NCBI RefSeq assembly: GCF_022347565.1
Contig: NZ_JAKRGH010000032.1
Coordinates: 1 to 59,470 of the forward strand
Direction: 5' to 3'
DNA length: 59,470 nucleotides
From: Vibrio sp. Of7-15
GTDB lineage: Bacteria > Pseudomonadota > Gammaproteobacteria > Enterobacterales > Vibrionaceae
Shown: in pieces, positions 7,421 to 16,516 of the stretch
Layout: every line of letters begins with the position of its first letter
Numbering within the stretch: the stretch's first letter is position 1
The notes under the pieces: model-generated
What the model was told of the DNA's origin: nothing
What the model saw: only the letters and a program-made list of their open reading frames with translations
The model's database searches: none
Made by a program: the position numbers and the translations under genes

Positions 7421-9352
7421 TTATGGGTTAATTTGGCAAGAAGAAACTTGGGTTAATGCGTAGTTCGATGCCAAAGACACTTGCTGTGATAGAGCAAAGC
7501 CCGGAGTATCGATCGCCACCTCAATACAGGTTTCTTGTCCTTGATCGCTTTGCACTTGAAGCACATTGTGTAAGGTGGATTGGGAGCGGCTCATGTCCGT
7601 GTCCACTTGCTGACCATTCACATACATTGTCAGTATCATGGGAGTGAGTGAGGATACTTGATCAAATTGGGTGTGCTCCCAGACTAATGTTGCTTTGGCA
7701 TTCTCAGCATTGTTTTGTACTTTAAACGCTTTTACATCATGAGTGGTTACGTTAAATTGCTGCGCATACGTATGCTCTTCGTAAGCCTGAGTGAGATCCA
7801 TGTAACCCCAGCCGACAGAAGGACACCAATGGCCACTGCACAGTTCGGGTAAGTCTTCATTTAATGATGTGCTGCTATTATCAGCACTGTTAATTAGGAT
7901 TGCTTTAATGAGCGGTGAATAACGAGTCTCGCTTGAAAGGTTTTGTTGCTCAAGTGTTTGTCGTACTAGAATAATGGCACCAGCCACATGCGGAGAAGCC
8001 AAACTGGTTCCTGTCGCTAAACGGGTAATTGAAGCGCCATCGTACTCTTTGTACTCGTCGGCATCGAATCTGTCTTTGTATGGACCATAATACTCATAGT
8101 TGTCAGGATCTGGCGCTGCAGTGCGGGTATTGTGGCCTGGTGCGGCAATATCTGGCTTACGACGTCCTGTTGTGGTTGGCCCACGGCTACTGGTACCTCG
8201 AATGGCATGATCAGCGCGATTCACCGTTTTTTCAATGGTGTTATTGACGGTGGTATCCACATTAGCCACCGTTAAGCCATTAAAGTTGTCGCCTGGTTTG
8301 GATAAGCTGTAAGGCTGAGGTGATGGCGCTGAAGAGCCATCTGGGTATTTTGAACCATCGTTCCCCGCCGATTTTGCGTAAAGAAAGTCTTGCTCATAGC
8401 TGACGGCATCAAAGTATCGAGCCCAGAAAGACCAGTCATCCCATTGATTATTTGCTTGCAGAGGACGAAGGATTCGACCGTTGCCATAGCTGTAGTTTAA
8501 CGAAATAATGTCTGTTTCGGCCATGTAAGACAGCGTCGACATAGTCAGGTTTGCCGATTTTAGTTCACGAAATAGAGCGGCTAGCTCGGAATCACCAGCA
8601 GGGTAGAGGGTATCAGAGGCAGAGCCAGCGTAACCAGTGACGAGCGCGGCATCTTTTGCTATGCCGTTATGCGAGCTGGTGGTTGAGTTAGCGACAATAG
8701 CTCCGGCAACGGCGGTGCCATGTGCGCTTCTTAAATGTCGGCTTCCCGCTGTTTTTAGCCATTCTGTTTTCATCAGACGGTTGTAGTCCTCGGGATCTTC
8801 ATCAGAGCTACCGAGCACGGTAACGTCTTTTTGAGAAAAGGCTGGGTGAAGTATATCCACGCCGCTGTCCATGATACCGCCTGAAAAGCCTGCCCCCGTA
8901 ATACCATGCTCCCAGAAGCTGTTTATGTCAGCATCGCCGGGCTGAGTTTCAGAGTGCGACAGAAGTAAAGATTCGATATTGAGATCCAACTCTTCTTTGC
9001 CTGAGCTTAACGGTTCAAATAAGCTGATCTCATTAAATTGGTTTTTTAGTGAATATGATCGTGCGTTGCCAGTTGGAAAAGGACCGATAAGAAAAGTGTA
9101 ACCTGCCGCATTATACCGGGTGTATAAGCTAACTCCTGACATAGAATTAATATATTCAGGCGAGTGTTTTAGTGTACTTATGTCTTTCTCTAGGGCTTGT
9201 TGAATGTGCTTTATTTTTTGCTCAGGTGTACCCGCTTTAAAGACAAAGCCAGTAACAGACCATGATTCTTTTTCTAAAGGTTGTATTTGTGCTGTTGCAG
9301 TGGTGCTGGTGATTGCCCCTAGTAAACTAAGAGAGAGAAGGGTTTTATTCAT
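7421..9352 (-). CDS. Secreted subtilisin-like serine protease (peptidase S8)
   Basis: 643 residues from ATG 9352. A signal peptide (residues 1 to about 21, ending TATAQ) is followed by about 120 residues that could be a propeptide. The S8 catalytic domain has all four key residues: Asp162 in GGIMDSGVD, His211 in HGTAVAG, the oxyanion Asn331 in SAGNDG, and Ser450 in GTSLASPHVAGA. A C-terminal beta-rich region of about 140 residues (from EEHTYAQQFNV) resembles the beta domains that follow S8 domains. It ends near a Cys pair (ETCIEVA, SSCQINP). The enzyme is most likely an extracellular protease and lies next to another secreted hydrolase, the nuclease at 6448. Confidence 0.9.
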   Translation of the reverse strand: MNKTLLSLSLLGAITSTTATAQIQPLEKESWSVTGFVFKAGTPEQKIKHIQQALEKDISTLKHSPEYINSMSGVSLYTRYNAAGYTFLIGPFPTGNARSYSLKNQFNEISLFEPLSSGKEELDLNIESLLLSHSETQPGDADINSFWEHGITGAGFSGGIMDSGVDILHPAFSQKDVTVLGSSDEDPEDYNRLMKTEWLKTAGSRHLRSAHGTAVAGAIVANSTTSSHNGIAKDAALVTGYAGSASDTLYPAGDSELAALFRELKSANLTMSTLSYMAETDIISLNYSYGNGRILRPLQANNQWDDWSFWARYFDAVSYEQDFLYAKSAGNDGSKYPDGSSAPSPQPYSLSKPGDNFNGLTVANVDTTVNNTIEKTVNRADHAIRGTSSRGPTTTGRRKPDIAAPGHNTRTAAPDPDNYEYYGPYKDRFDADEYKEYDGASITRLATGTSLASPHVAGAIILVRQTLEQQNLSSETRYSPLIKAILINSADNSSTSLNEDLPELCSGHWCPSVGWGYMDLTQAYEEHTYAQQFNVTTHDVKAFKVQNNAENAKATLVWEHTQFDQVSSLTPMILTMYVNGQQVDTDMSRSQSTLHNVLQVQSDQGQETCIEVAIDTPGFALSQQVSLASNYALTQVSSCQINP

Positions 9353-9485
9353 AAGCTAGTGTCCTTTGAGCGGTTAACTTATTACAGAAATTTATATTTG
9401 ACAGGCAAGAAATAAGAAACGATAAATAACGGTGTAGATAATAGATTCACCCACCTTTTTTATTGGTAGGTGAATATGGTTGTTA

Positions 9486-10397
9486 TTAGCTTTGAGTGAC
9501 TAATAATGATGGAATATAAAAATTAGATTGTTCGTTTTTATGTCCAGACCAGTTATGTTCAATTTGGTTAATGACTTTTTCAATAATGCCATTAAAATTT
9601 TGCACCACTGTAGCATTAAGGCCAGAGCCATTTTCGATTTGCGCTAATGCTTTCTTAGTGCCATCAATACCAACCACTAAAATACCATCTCCAACCCTGT
9701 TGGCTTCTTTTATTGCTTCGACTGCCGCTAGAGCTGGTTGATCCCAAGCAGCCCAAATTGCCGATATTTCCCCTGGTTTAGTCTGTCTAAGTAGCTCACT
9801 AACTTGCTGCTTTGTTGAGATAAAAGCATTATTTCCGACATTGGGTGTAATGGTTCCAGCTAGCTGAATACCTGGTGCATTATCGAAAATGGCTTTGGCG
9901 ATAACACCACGCTTTTGAACTGGTGGATAGAGGCCAAACTCAATAGTGACCACTCTGCCTTTGCCAGACAGTTGATCAACAAGGTATGTCGCACTTTCCG
10001 CGGCCATGGTATAAGAGTTACTCATGACATTGCTGACTAAGTGTGGAGAGGAAAGCGAATCCATACCAAATACAGGAATATTAAGTTTTTCTGTTAGGTC
10101 TAAGACTTCAGGGATCGTATTGGGGTCTAAATTGATGACAATGGCATCAGGCAGTGTTTTTGATTTTTCTTTGTTTTTTAGAATATTTAAAAAATCATGT
10201 TGTTCAGTAATGACTTCTGTTTTCCATCCTTTATTATCTGCTTTATTTTTAAATGTTTCTACCATAACTTGGGTGCCGGGCTCTACGATCCATGGAGCCA
10301 TAATTAATACTTTAGGCGGTTCTGAAGCATTAGAAGTAAAACTGAATAAAGAGAATAGAATGGATAAAGAAATGAATATTAATTTACGAATAAACAT
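9486..10397 (-). CDS. Orphan periplasmic sugar-type binding protein (Peripla_BP, RbsB/TorT-like)
   Basis: 303 residues from ATG 10397. A signal peptide (residues 1 to about 24, cleavage near SNASE) is followed by a two-lobed type-I periplasmic binding fold. Landmarks are LPDAIVINLDPNTIPEVLDLTEKLNIPVFGMDS, where RbsB-like proteins read out the ligand hinge, GKGRVVTIEFGLYPPVQKRG, and the late GDGILVVGIDGTKKALAQIENGS motif of this class. No ATPase or permease gene is nearby, so it may serve a remote ABC transporter or act as a sensor partner, as TorT does. The ligand cannot be deduced. Confidence 0.8.
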   Translation of the reverse strand: MFIRKLIFISLSILFSLFSFTSNASEPPKVLIMAPWIVEPGTQVMVETFKNKADNKGWKTEVITEQHDFLNILKNKEKSKTLPDAIVINLDPNTIPEVLDLTEKLNIPVFGMDSLSSPHLVSNVMSNSYTMAAESATYLVDQLSGKGRVVTIEFGLYPPVQKRGVIAKAIFDNAPGIQLAGTITPNVGNNAFISTKQQVSELLRQTKPGEISAIWAAWDQPALAAVEAIKEANRVGDGILVVGIDGTKKALAQIENGSGLNATVVQNFNGIIEKVINQIEHNWSGHKNEQSNFYIPSLLVTQS

Positions 10398-10820
10398 GGT
10401 TAACCTTTATTAATTAGCATTTATTGGCTTTATGGTTACAAGCTGTAAAATGCTAACTTAGTTTCATATTGGTTTTCAATGTTTTATTTAAGTGTATTTT
10501 TGTTTTATGGAGTAAGGTAAATAAATAGAATATATTAACCTTCATAATCTGAATATTATTTCATTAACAGATATTTAAGATCAATTTTTGATTGTATTTT
10601 CATATCTGGATTTAAAACTATTAGCATCATTGTATTCGTCATTGTGTAGAATCAGACTTTGCTCTGGAAGTTGAAAAATCGCCAACTACTATGCTTCAGC
10701 ATAGAGTCAAAAAAAAAGCTTAGCGTCGGATAATTGATATAACTGCATCGTGTTTTTTTATATAGGTGAAGATTAGAAGCCAAAGAAAAAGGGCTCTTTG
10801 GCTTACATACTTTTTCTAAA
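10398..10820. other. AT-rich intergenic region
   Basis: About 420 bases with no gene. The part beside 10398 is very AT-rich and probably holds the promoter of the binding-protein gene. A hairpin at 10691-10706 (CTATGC-TTCA-GCATAG) has its A-tract on the wrong side to be a terminator. The terminator of the next gene lies at 10777-10804. Confidence 0.4.
10777..10804 (-). terminator. Probable terminator of the YceK-type lipoprotein gene
   Basis: Nine-base perfect stem AAGCCAAAG (10777-10785) / CTTTGGCTT (10796-10804) with a ten-base loop, located 16 bases past the lipoprotein stop on the minus strand. The tail (CTAATCTTC) is only weakly U-rich. Confidence 0.5.
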
Positions 10821-11144
10821 TTAAGCGCCGAATGCGCATTGCTTTAATGGGTAATAATGGACATTACTATAAGCAGGACCAGCAGAGGACATCATAATTA
10901 AGTCCGCAGGAAGTAATATAATATCAGCGGCCAAAGAGATTGGTATATCAGCTAAAAATATAGGGTATGGCCAAAACCAAAAGATGGCTGAGTTAGCAAG
11001 ACCACATGGTTGAAACAATACAGCTTGTGCTGTTCCTGAAAAGGGATGACCAAATTCTCCTCCATTGGTTCTCGCGACAATAGCTGAACAGCCAGTCATG
11101 CTTAGAATGAGTGCCACTAAAATGAGTTTCTTTATTTTTTTCAT
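10821..11144 (-). CDS. YceK/YidQ-type small lipoprotein
   Basis: 107 residues from ATG 11144; the earlier ATG at 11180 would place 12 polar residues before the signal peptide. The lipoprotein signal is clear: MKKIKKLILVALILSMTGCS with the lipobox Cys at residue 19. The mature part (GHPFSGTAQAVLFQP, FWPYPIFLADIPISLAADIILLPADLI) matches the pattern of the YceK/YidQ family: a Pro-rich strip followed by a hydrophobic segment with DIPxSxxxDxxLLPxDL. The function of this family is unknown. It is probably anchored in an envelope membrane. Confidence 0.8.
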   Translation of the reverse strand: MKKIKKLILVALILSMTGCSAIVARTNGGEFGHPFSGTAQAVLFQPCGLANSAIFWFWPYPIFLADIPISLAADIILLPADLIMMSSAGPAYSNVHYYPLKQCAFGA

Positions 11145-11384
11145 TGAATTGCATTTATCAATAACTTCGGTGAATGGCACTATCTTAACTATTACCTGTC
11201 AATAAAACAATGTTTTATTTTTATGGAGAAGTTACAATTAAAGAGGAATATCAGAGTGAGAGTAACTGAATCAATACATTAAAAAGTAACGGAGGCTTTT
11301 GATAAGGTTAGGTGTGTATTTCGCTTTAGCTTGAGTAATTGTTAGGTTTTGCTGAAATGTTTTTATGGTTAAAAATATATACAA

Positions 11385-11422
11385 AAGAGAGAGAAGAATG
11401 ACTCTCCATTTTGAAGAGCCAT
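11385..11422 (-). terminator. Terminator of the beta-barrel protein gene
   Basis: On the minus strand ATGGCTCT (11422-11415) pairs with AGAGTCAT (11405-11398), eight pairs including one G-U, with a nine-base loop. A pyrimidine-rich TCTTCTCTCTCTTTT tail follows. It sits 37 bases after the stop codon of the gene at 11459. Confidence 0.6.
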
Positions 11423-11458
11423 TGAGTATTAATTGAGGGAATGCATTAAGCGGAGTTA

Positions 11459-12049
11459 TTAGAAGAGAAATCCAAGGGTAACGCCAGCACCACCGCTATC
11501 TACAGTGGCACCTGTGGCTTTCACTGTATATTCAATGTTTGTATATTTTGCGCCTAAAACGACTTGTGTGTTGTTGCCAAAATCAAATGCGTATTCATAT
11601 TGAAAGACGAGGCCAAAACTATCGTCGAAAGAAGCCGTTCCGTTACAAGAGCCTGGTATAACACACTCGAGTTCAACGGCAGTATGATATGTTCCGCCAA
11701 TACCAAAACTATGTCGGCCTAGGTTATTAAAAATAACCAAATCAAAAGGAACTCGACTAAAGCTTACTTCTCCGTTTGATGCTGAAGTTGTTGTAAATTT
11801 GTAGCCCACTGTTCCGCGTGCTTTAAATGAACCACCGAAATACATGTCAGCCCCCCCATAGAGAGAGAGGCCTTCATGCGATTTTATATCTTGACTGTCA
11901 CCGTTTGCATAGACGGCAGTAACTAACGTATCACCACCAAAGTCGTAACCAATGCCAATAACGCCTTCTACTGGACTAGAGCTGGCATAACCAGAAAATC
12001 CCATCAACATTAGGGCGGTAAGTGTTTTGATAGAGGGCTTTTTACGCAT
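11459..12049 (-). CDS. Predicted small outer-membrane beta-barrel protein
   Basis: 196 residues from ATG 12049 with a signal peptide ending near YASSS (residue 25). The rest alternates hydrophobic and polar residues with many Gly and aromatic residues (VIGIGYDFGGDTLVTAVYANG, GLSLYGGADMYFGGSFKARGTVGYKF, FGLVFQYEYAFDFGNNTQVVLGAKYTNIEYTV) and ends GVTLGFLF with a terminal Phe. These are the features of an eight-stranded outer-membrane barrel. One disulphide is possible (ECVIPGSC). No specific family is recognised. It has its own terminator. Confidence 0.65.
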   Translation of the reverse strand: MRKKPSIKTLTALMLMGFSGYASSSPVEGVIGIGYDFGGDTLVTAVYANGDSQDIKSHEGLSLYGGADMYFGGSFKARGTVGYKFTTTSASNGEVSFSRVPFDLVIFNNLGRHSFGIGGTYHTAVELECVIPGSCNGTASFDDSFGLVFQYEYAFDFGNNTQVVLGAKYTNIEYTVKATGATVDSGGAGVTLGFLF

Positions 12050-12365
12050 ATTTATTCCATTACTAGTTATTCGTATTTATTTTTTGTACTGCGTACTTAG
12101 TGCACACAATCATCACTATTGGTTATAGTTCGACGGAAGCTATCATTGAATTCATATAATGAAAAGGATAATTATGTATTTTATATATTAAAGAAGAAGG
12201 GATTATTAACATTGATACATATAGCCTGAGTTATTTTTACTGGCTTGCTCGTGGGTTAATAATATTGCGTACTTTATACATTGGTATAGAAGAGTAAAAT
12301 GCAACGGTAGTATGATGAAGCTACTACCGAGGAGTTTGGGCTATTTGGGCGGTATTTTATTGAGA
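12050..12365. other. Intergenic, nothing recognised
   Basis: About 315 AT-rich bases between two minus-strand genes. It should contain the promoter of the barrel gene and the end of the 12366 transcript. A partial inverted repeat near 12318-12355 (ACCG with CGGT) is too short to call a terminator. Confidence 0.35.
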
Positions 12366-12956
12366 TCAAAAACGATAGTTGTAGTTCATGTACCAGTTAC
12401 CATGTATGTCTGGGTAAATTAATAGGTTTTCACTGAAGTTAGGAAATACCATTTCAGTGGCTATTACAGATAACATAACCAAGTTCAAACCAATCATATT
12501 GTTTAAAAAAATGTCACTTTTAGGGGTTTCTTCTTCATCAAGAGATATATTATAAGTCCCTAACGCTGCGAGGGTGGCAAAGCTTGTAGCACCAACAGCT
12601 CGATTTTCTAAGTTGAGCATAAACACACTGGAACCAGTTAAAAACCATCCAGCTGCTTCAGGGTTTTCCGATGCCCAAAAGGAAACACCAGCGGCTGCTA
12701 GCTGCATAATGCCAAATACTTGGGCATCTTGGGCTGTAAACCAATTTGCATGTGGTAATTCAGGCTGTGGTATATGATGAATGTCATTGTCTGATGATAT
12801 AAAAGAAAAAGCCGACTCCGGGTAATTTTTTGTATACAAATAATGGGTTTTATACGAGGTGTCTTTGTTATGACTGTGGGGTGAGTCATGTGGTTCAGCA
12901 ATCAATGCATTTACTTTAAAGGAAGTGATTAATAGCAATAACAGCAATATTCTCAA
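12366..12956 (-). CDS. Unknown exported protein with hydrophobic segments
   Basis: 196 residues from ATG 12956. A signal peptide (MRILLLLLLITSFKVNA) is followed by a His-rich strip (EPHDSPHSHNKDTSYKTHYLY, IHHIPQPELPHANW). After this come three or four moderately hydrophobic segments (FGIMQLAAAGVSFWASENPEAAGWFL, AVGATSFATLAALGTYN, NNMIGLNLVMLSVIATEMVF) and a C-terminal NWYMNYNYRF ending in Phe. I do not recognise it. The His-rich strip could bind metal. The terminal aromatic would suit an outer-membrane protein but the helical segments argue for the inner membrane. Confidence 0.55.
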   Translation of the reverse strand: MRILLLLLLITSFKVNALIAEPHDSPHSHNKDTSYKTHYLYTKNYPESAFSFISSDNDIHHIPQPELPHANWFTAQDAQVFGIMQLAAAGVSFWASENPEAAGWFLTGSSVFMLNLENRAVGATSFATLAALGTYNISLDEEETPKSDIFLNNMIGLNLVMLSVIATEMVFPNFSENLLIYPDIHGNWYMNYNYRF

Positions 12957-13329
12957 AATATTATCCTTAAATTTGGTTCTTTAATATGACACATTCATTT
13001 CCTTGATGTTTGAATGATTGTACAGCTAAAAAAGTAAAGTGAAACGATTCTTTTTAATTGGTTATTTCTCCCTCATTAAAAAGTAGCGCTTAAGTAAGCA
13101 CTCACTATGCTGCTCGTCACTTATATTGATAATTTCAATATTATAGAGTGACTTAGGTCAATTTATTGTGGTTTGCTGAAAAATTGAGCTTAAATGGGCT
13201 TAGCGATTCCATTTTTTATTTAAATTAAACCAGTTGCGTAAAATTATGTTCAATCAATTGCTCATATACGTTAGACTCCTCGCCCGGACATGATAGGACG
13301 TTGTTACTTGTTTAATTGAGAGAGAAATT
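12957..13329. other. Divergent intergenic region
   Basis: About 370 bases between the minus-strand gene at 12366 and the plus-strand LuxR-type gene at 13330. It must hold two divergent promoters. No clear operator repeat was found. Confidence 0.35.
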
Positions 13330-14091
13330 ATGGATGTACACAATACGGATATGGAAGCTGTTTGCCATGTATTTAAACGACATGTTGAATATATGGGAAT
13401 GGATGATCTGTCAGTCTCATTTTCACGTGTTGATGTCCAAGATAAAACAGTAAACACTATTTCGACTAATTACCCTTGGCATATTGCTTATTGGGAAAGT
13501 GGTTTACATAAAGTACTTCATCGTCGTTTATGCCCAGGGTTGCACCTATGGGAAAGCTTGGATAATAAACATTTAGATACCCTTCGTGCTTCCACGAGCG
13601 ACATTACTAAGATTGATTTTGTGACGCAGCATGGCTCAAAGTATGACTTACTTTCGGTGTCTGCTGTCAGTCCTATTTCTTTCGGCTTTGTACAAGAAAT
13701 TTCACATCTAAAAACGCAAATTGAAGATTTATCAGAGCAGTGCTGGGGGAAACATAAAGAAGCATTAATATTGCCTTATGTTGGTCAAACTTCGGTGCAA
13801 CGTTCTCTTGAAATGGATGAGCTCAGGGTTAGAAGGAACGAAGGGTATCAATTTGGGCGCATTAAGCTCAGCCAAGATGAATTAGATACGATTCGCCATA
13901 TGTTGCAATGGAAATCGGTAAAGGAAATTTCCATTATTAATCGCAGCTCTGAATTTGATGAAGCTCGGCGGATAAACGGCATAAAGCAAAAATTTGGCTG
14001 CTTGAACAAACCAGATTCCGAGTTATTTAAGCAGCTAGTTAAACAAGGAGTGACGTTAGCATGTCTGGACAGCTACACCATGTCTCGTTAA
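13330..14091 (+). CDS. LuxR-type transcriptional regulator
   Basis: 253 residues from ATG 13330. The C-terminus (about 178-245) fits the LuxR/GerE helix-turn-helix: KLSQDELDTIRHMLQWKSVKEISIINRSSEFDEARRINGIKQKFGC follows the pattern LTxRExxxLxxxxxGKSxKEIAxxLxxSxxTVxxxxxxIxxKLG. The scissor helix is degenerate, with SSEFDEARRIN where SPRTVxxHLxN is usual. The N-terminal 170 residues resemble a ligand-binding sensor half but match no family I can name. The gene overlaps the VOC gene by 31 bases and is followed directly by a transporter, so it probably controls or accompanies uptake of a compound that it senses. Confidence 0.7.
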   Translation: MDVHNTDMEAVCHVFKRHVEYMGMDDLSVSFSRVDVQDKTVNTISTNYPWHIAYWESGLHKVLHRRLCPGLHLWESLDNKHLDTLRASTSDITKIDFVTQHGSKYDLLSVSAVSPISFGFVQEISHLKTQIEDLSEQCWGKHKEALILPYVGQTSVQRSLEMDELRVRRNEGYQFGRIKLSQDELDTIRHMLQWKSVKEISIINRSSEFDEARRINGIKQKFGCLNKPDSELFKQLVKQGVTLACLDSYTMSR

Positions 14092-14447
14092 CGGTGGAAA
14101 ATATAGAGGTCAGTACGTGTTTTTACTCGCAGTTTGGCTATGAAGTTTCAGCAACACATCAAGACGATAGTGTCGAGATCAGAATGCTAAAGAATCAAAG
14201 TTCTCGGATAGAGTTGTTTCATTTTAAAGAAGAGGTTGAACCTAGTAGTAAAGAATCACTTATCCACCTTAGAGAAATCGGAATTCGTCATTTTGCGCTT
14301 TGTTCAGATAATTTGGACTCTTTATACACAAGCCTGAAAGACTCAACAGTAACAACTGAAATTCGCCATGCGAGGCTTGGCGAGTTTCGATATTTTTTTT
14401 GTTTAGATCCTGATAGCAATCAGGTAGAAATTATTGAGGAATTATAA
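14061..14447 (+). CDS. VOC-fold (glyoxalase/dioxygenase superfamily) protein
   Basis: 128 residues from ATG 14061, which lies inside the end of the regulator gene (31-base overlap) behind a GGAGTG ribosome-binding site. Two beta-alpha-beta-beta-beta modules are visible. LHHVSLTVENIEVSTCFYSQ opens the first with a metal-type His. IRHFALCSDNLDSLYTSL starts the second, and the protein ends FYLDP-like (FFCLDPDSNQVEIIEEL) with a Glu in the usual metal position. VOC proteins include glyoxalases, epimerases, dioxygenases and resistance proteins; the specific reaction is unknown. The operon with a regulator and an MFS carrier suggests handling of a small substrate. Confidence 0.8.
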   Translation: MSGQLHHVSLTVENIEVSTCFYSQFGYEVSATHQDDSVEIRMLKNQSSRIELFHFKEEVEPSSKESLIHLREIGIRHFALCSDNLDSLYTSLKDSTVTTEIRHARLGEFRYFFCLDPDSNQVEIIEEL

Positions 14448-14450
14448 TTC

Positions 14451-15650
14451 ATGTCACTCACTTGGAAACAACGCTCCAGTGCCGTATTAGGTAATGCTAT
14501 GGAGTTTTACGATATTGCTGTGTTTGCATCAATATCCATCTATATTTCCGATCTCTTTGCTTCTCAGGGCGTCGATGGCGCAGTGACTGTTGTGTGGGCG
14601 ATATTCGCCTTACGTTTTTTGGTTCGTCCTTTAGGTGGCGTACTGATTGGGCGTTATGCTGATAAAGTAGGTCGTAAGAAAGCGCTTATCTTTTGTAATG
14701 CATTAACAGGTGTCGCTACGGTAGCCATGGCGTTTGTACCTGTCAGTATTGTGGGCGAATACGTTGTTTTGGTTTTCTTGTTGTTCCAAATGGTACAGGC
14801 GTTCAGTTTTGGCGGTGAATACCCAACTTTGATCAGTTACCTTCTTCATGATGCTAAGCCTTCTGAACGCTCGAAAATCAGCAGCTTAATCGTAGCGAGC
14901 TCTATTATTGGTGTTATTTTATCATTGCTTATCGTAGCTGGCTTAAAAATGACGTTAACGGATGCTCAAATGCATGACTGGGGATGGCGTATTCCACTGT
15001 TAGTCGGTGTTGTAAATATTCTTATTAGCCTTTACTTCCGCTTATCATTACCTGAGCTACCTAGAAATACTTCGAATGAAACAAGTTCTAAATCAATGGA
15101 AGGTATTGTTCGTGTTTTCTGTATCTCGATTTTGGGAGCCGTTGTCTTTTATGTTCAAAATTTAGCAAGTGGGATTTTAGGTAAATCGCTCAATATTGAA
15201 AACCTGCCTCTGATCAATTCTACCATGTTGGTATTGTTACTTGGCGTAGTTGCTTATCTAACCGATCGAGGTCCTGGCCCAGAAAAAACATTCAAGATGG
15301 GCTCTATGATGATCTTACTTTGTGCAGTACCACTGTTCATGATGCTCGGATCTGGCGTGACTGTATTACAATTTATTGCTGTATTGGGAATAAGTTTACT
15401 ATCAGCCATGATTTTAGGTAATTTAGCGGCGCTATTATGGCTGCAGGTGCCTAACCAAACTGCCAGTCTTGGTATTGGTTATAATATTGCCTTGTCCATT
15501 TTTGGTGGATTAACGCCATTAATCGTAACGAAAGTGATGGATTTTGGCTCTATGTATGTCGGTGTGTATATCGCTGTTGCGACGCTTCCGGCTCTGTTTA
15601 TTCTGACGCAAAAAACAAAAAGTCAGTTACACCAAAATTTATCGTCTTAA
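14451..15650 (+). CDS. MFS transporter, metabolite:H+ symporter type
   Basis: 399 residues from ATG 14451, three bases after the VOC stop. Twelve membrane segments are evident. The N-terminus (VLGNAMEFYDIAVFASISIYISDLF) and the loop GRYADKVGRKKAL are typical of the metabolite:H+ symporter branch of the major facilitator superfamily (ProP, KgtP, ShiA). So is FLVRPLGGVLIG. This branch carries organic acids and compatible solutes. The substrate here is not predictable, but the tight operon with a VOC protein and LuxR-type regulator points to one dedicated pathway. Confidence 0.85.
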   Translation: MSLTWKQRSSAVLGNAMEFYDIAVFASISIYISDLFASQGVDGAVTVVWAIFALRFLVRPLGGVLIGRYADKVGRKKALIFCNALTGVATVAMAFVPVSIVGEYVVLVFLLFQMVQAFSFGGEYPTLISYLLHDAKPSERSKISSLIVASSIIGVILSLLIVAGLKMTLTDAQMHDWGWRIPLLVGVVNILISLYFRLSLPELPRNTSNETSSKSMEGIVRVFCISILGAVVFYVQNLASGILGKSLNIENLPLINSTMLVLLLGVVAYLTDRGPGPEKTFKMGSMMILLCAVPLFMMLGSGVTVLQFIAVLGISLLSAMILGNLAALLWLQVPNQTASLGIGYNIALSIFGGLTPLIVTKVMDFGSMYVGVYIAVATLPALFILTQKTKSQLHQNLSS

Positions 15651-15663
15651 TAATAAATCTTTT

Positions 15664-15695
15664 TCGGGTAAACGTTGATTAAAGCGTTTGCCCGA
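15664..15695 (+). terminator. Hairpin after the MFS gene, possible terminator
   Basis: Eleven-base stem TCGGGTAAACG (15664-15674) / CGTTTGCCCGA (15685-15695) with one wobble pair and a ten-base loop, 14 bases past the stop. There is no U-tract after it, so it may be a weak terminator or a transcript-end stabiliser. Confidence 0.45.
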
Positions 15696-15819
15696 AGAGG
15701 TAACCTACCGAACCTTGCTCACTAAAAGTCGTTTTCAATAGTTTGTCACCTTCTTGATGACCCGTTGGTTATCCATTCAACACTTTGAGATCCAACAATC
15801 TGACACATCATCAGCTCTT

Positions 15820-16101
15820 TTAGGATGAAATAAGGTTGTTACGCACCAATCCCCGTTTTATGTTTTTACATAACTTTCCAAACCGAGCTATTTCATCAAA
15901 CTGTGGGGTGATTCCACGTGACAGTGCATGCTCCCAATAGGTCAATTCTGAATCAACCAATTCCATCAGTTTTTTAGGGCAACCAATGCAGTTATTGTCA
16001 GGCCCACAATAAAAGGTGTCAGATTCATAGATAGGAAGCTCTTGTTTCGCTTGTTCTATGATGTTCTTCATTGCGGTAAGGCGATCTGGTTTCTGGCTCA
16101 T
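15820..16101 (-). CDS. Small conserved-looking cytosolic protein with a Cys cluster
   Basis: 93 residues from ATG 16101. No signal peptide or membrane segment. A central FYCGPDNNCIGCPKKLMELVDSEL stretch puts three Cys within 11 residues. It is flanked by helices rich in charged residues (RLTAMKNIIEQAKQELPIYES, LTYWEHALSRGITPQFDEIARFGKLCKNIKRGL). The spacing C-x6-C-x2-C could bind a metal with the later Cys in KLCKN. I do not recognise a named family. It stands alone between the MFS gene and the BCCT gene. Confidence 0.6.
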   Translation of the reverse strand: MSQKPDRLTAMKNIIEQAKQELPIYESDTFYCGPDNNCIGCPKKLMELVDSELTYWEHALSRGITPQFDEIARFGKLCKNIKRGLVRNNLISS

Positions 16102-16516
16102 GTGTGATAGCTGGTGGTTTTACACGGAGCAATTGTAGCATCTGAAACTATAAAACCTATTTACCCAATGTGGGTATTTTGCATGTTCGGTGTTAAGAAA
16201 CAGGTAGGTACCTTTGGATTATATGATAGGTTTTTAAGACTTGTTTGGATGAAGAGTAACCAAATTCTCGTTACTAAATTAATACTATCGGGTTGTAAAC
16301 AGGTAAGTATATGGAGTTATTTTGTTCACTTGATGCGGTTTATAGTAAGAAAGTGCTTGATTAATCGTCATTTGCTGGTGCTGTGGACTAACTTTAGTAC
16401 AATGTGTTGGTTTCACAGATGTAATTGCGACGAGTACAGATTTTATTGGGTGATCACTTAACAGTGTCTGTTCTCGTCGTAATTTAAGCTAATAGGGAAG
16501 TTTCAAGAGAGGATGA
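16102..16516. other. Intergenic upstream of the BCCT gene
   Basis: About 415 bases with no supported gene. An open frame at 16114-16461 has no ribosome-binding site or family features. The region is AT-rich and must hold the promoter of the BCCT transporter, which in vibrios is normally osmotically controlled, but no specific site is evident. Confidence 0.4.

Noticed and set aside
10691-10720. Hairpin CTATGC-TTCA-GCATAG next to an A-run
   Set aside because: The A-run lies where it would give no U-tract after the stem on either strand, so it is not a terminator.
16114-16461. 115-codon open frame before the BCCT gene
   Set aside because: Odd composition rich in Trp, Cys and Phe, no ribosome-binding site, and it fills a region expected to hold a promoter.
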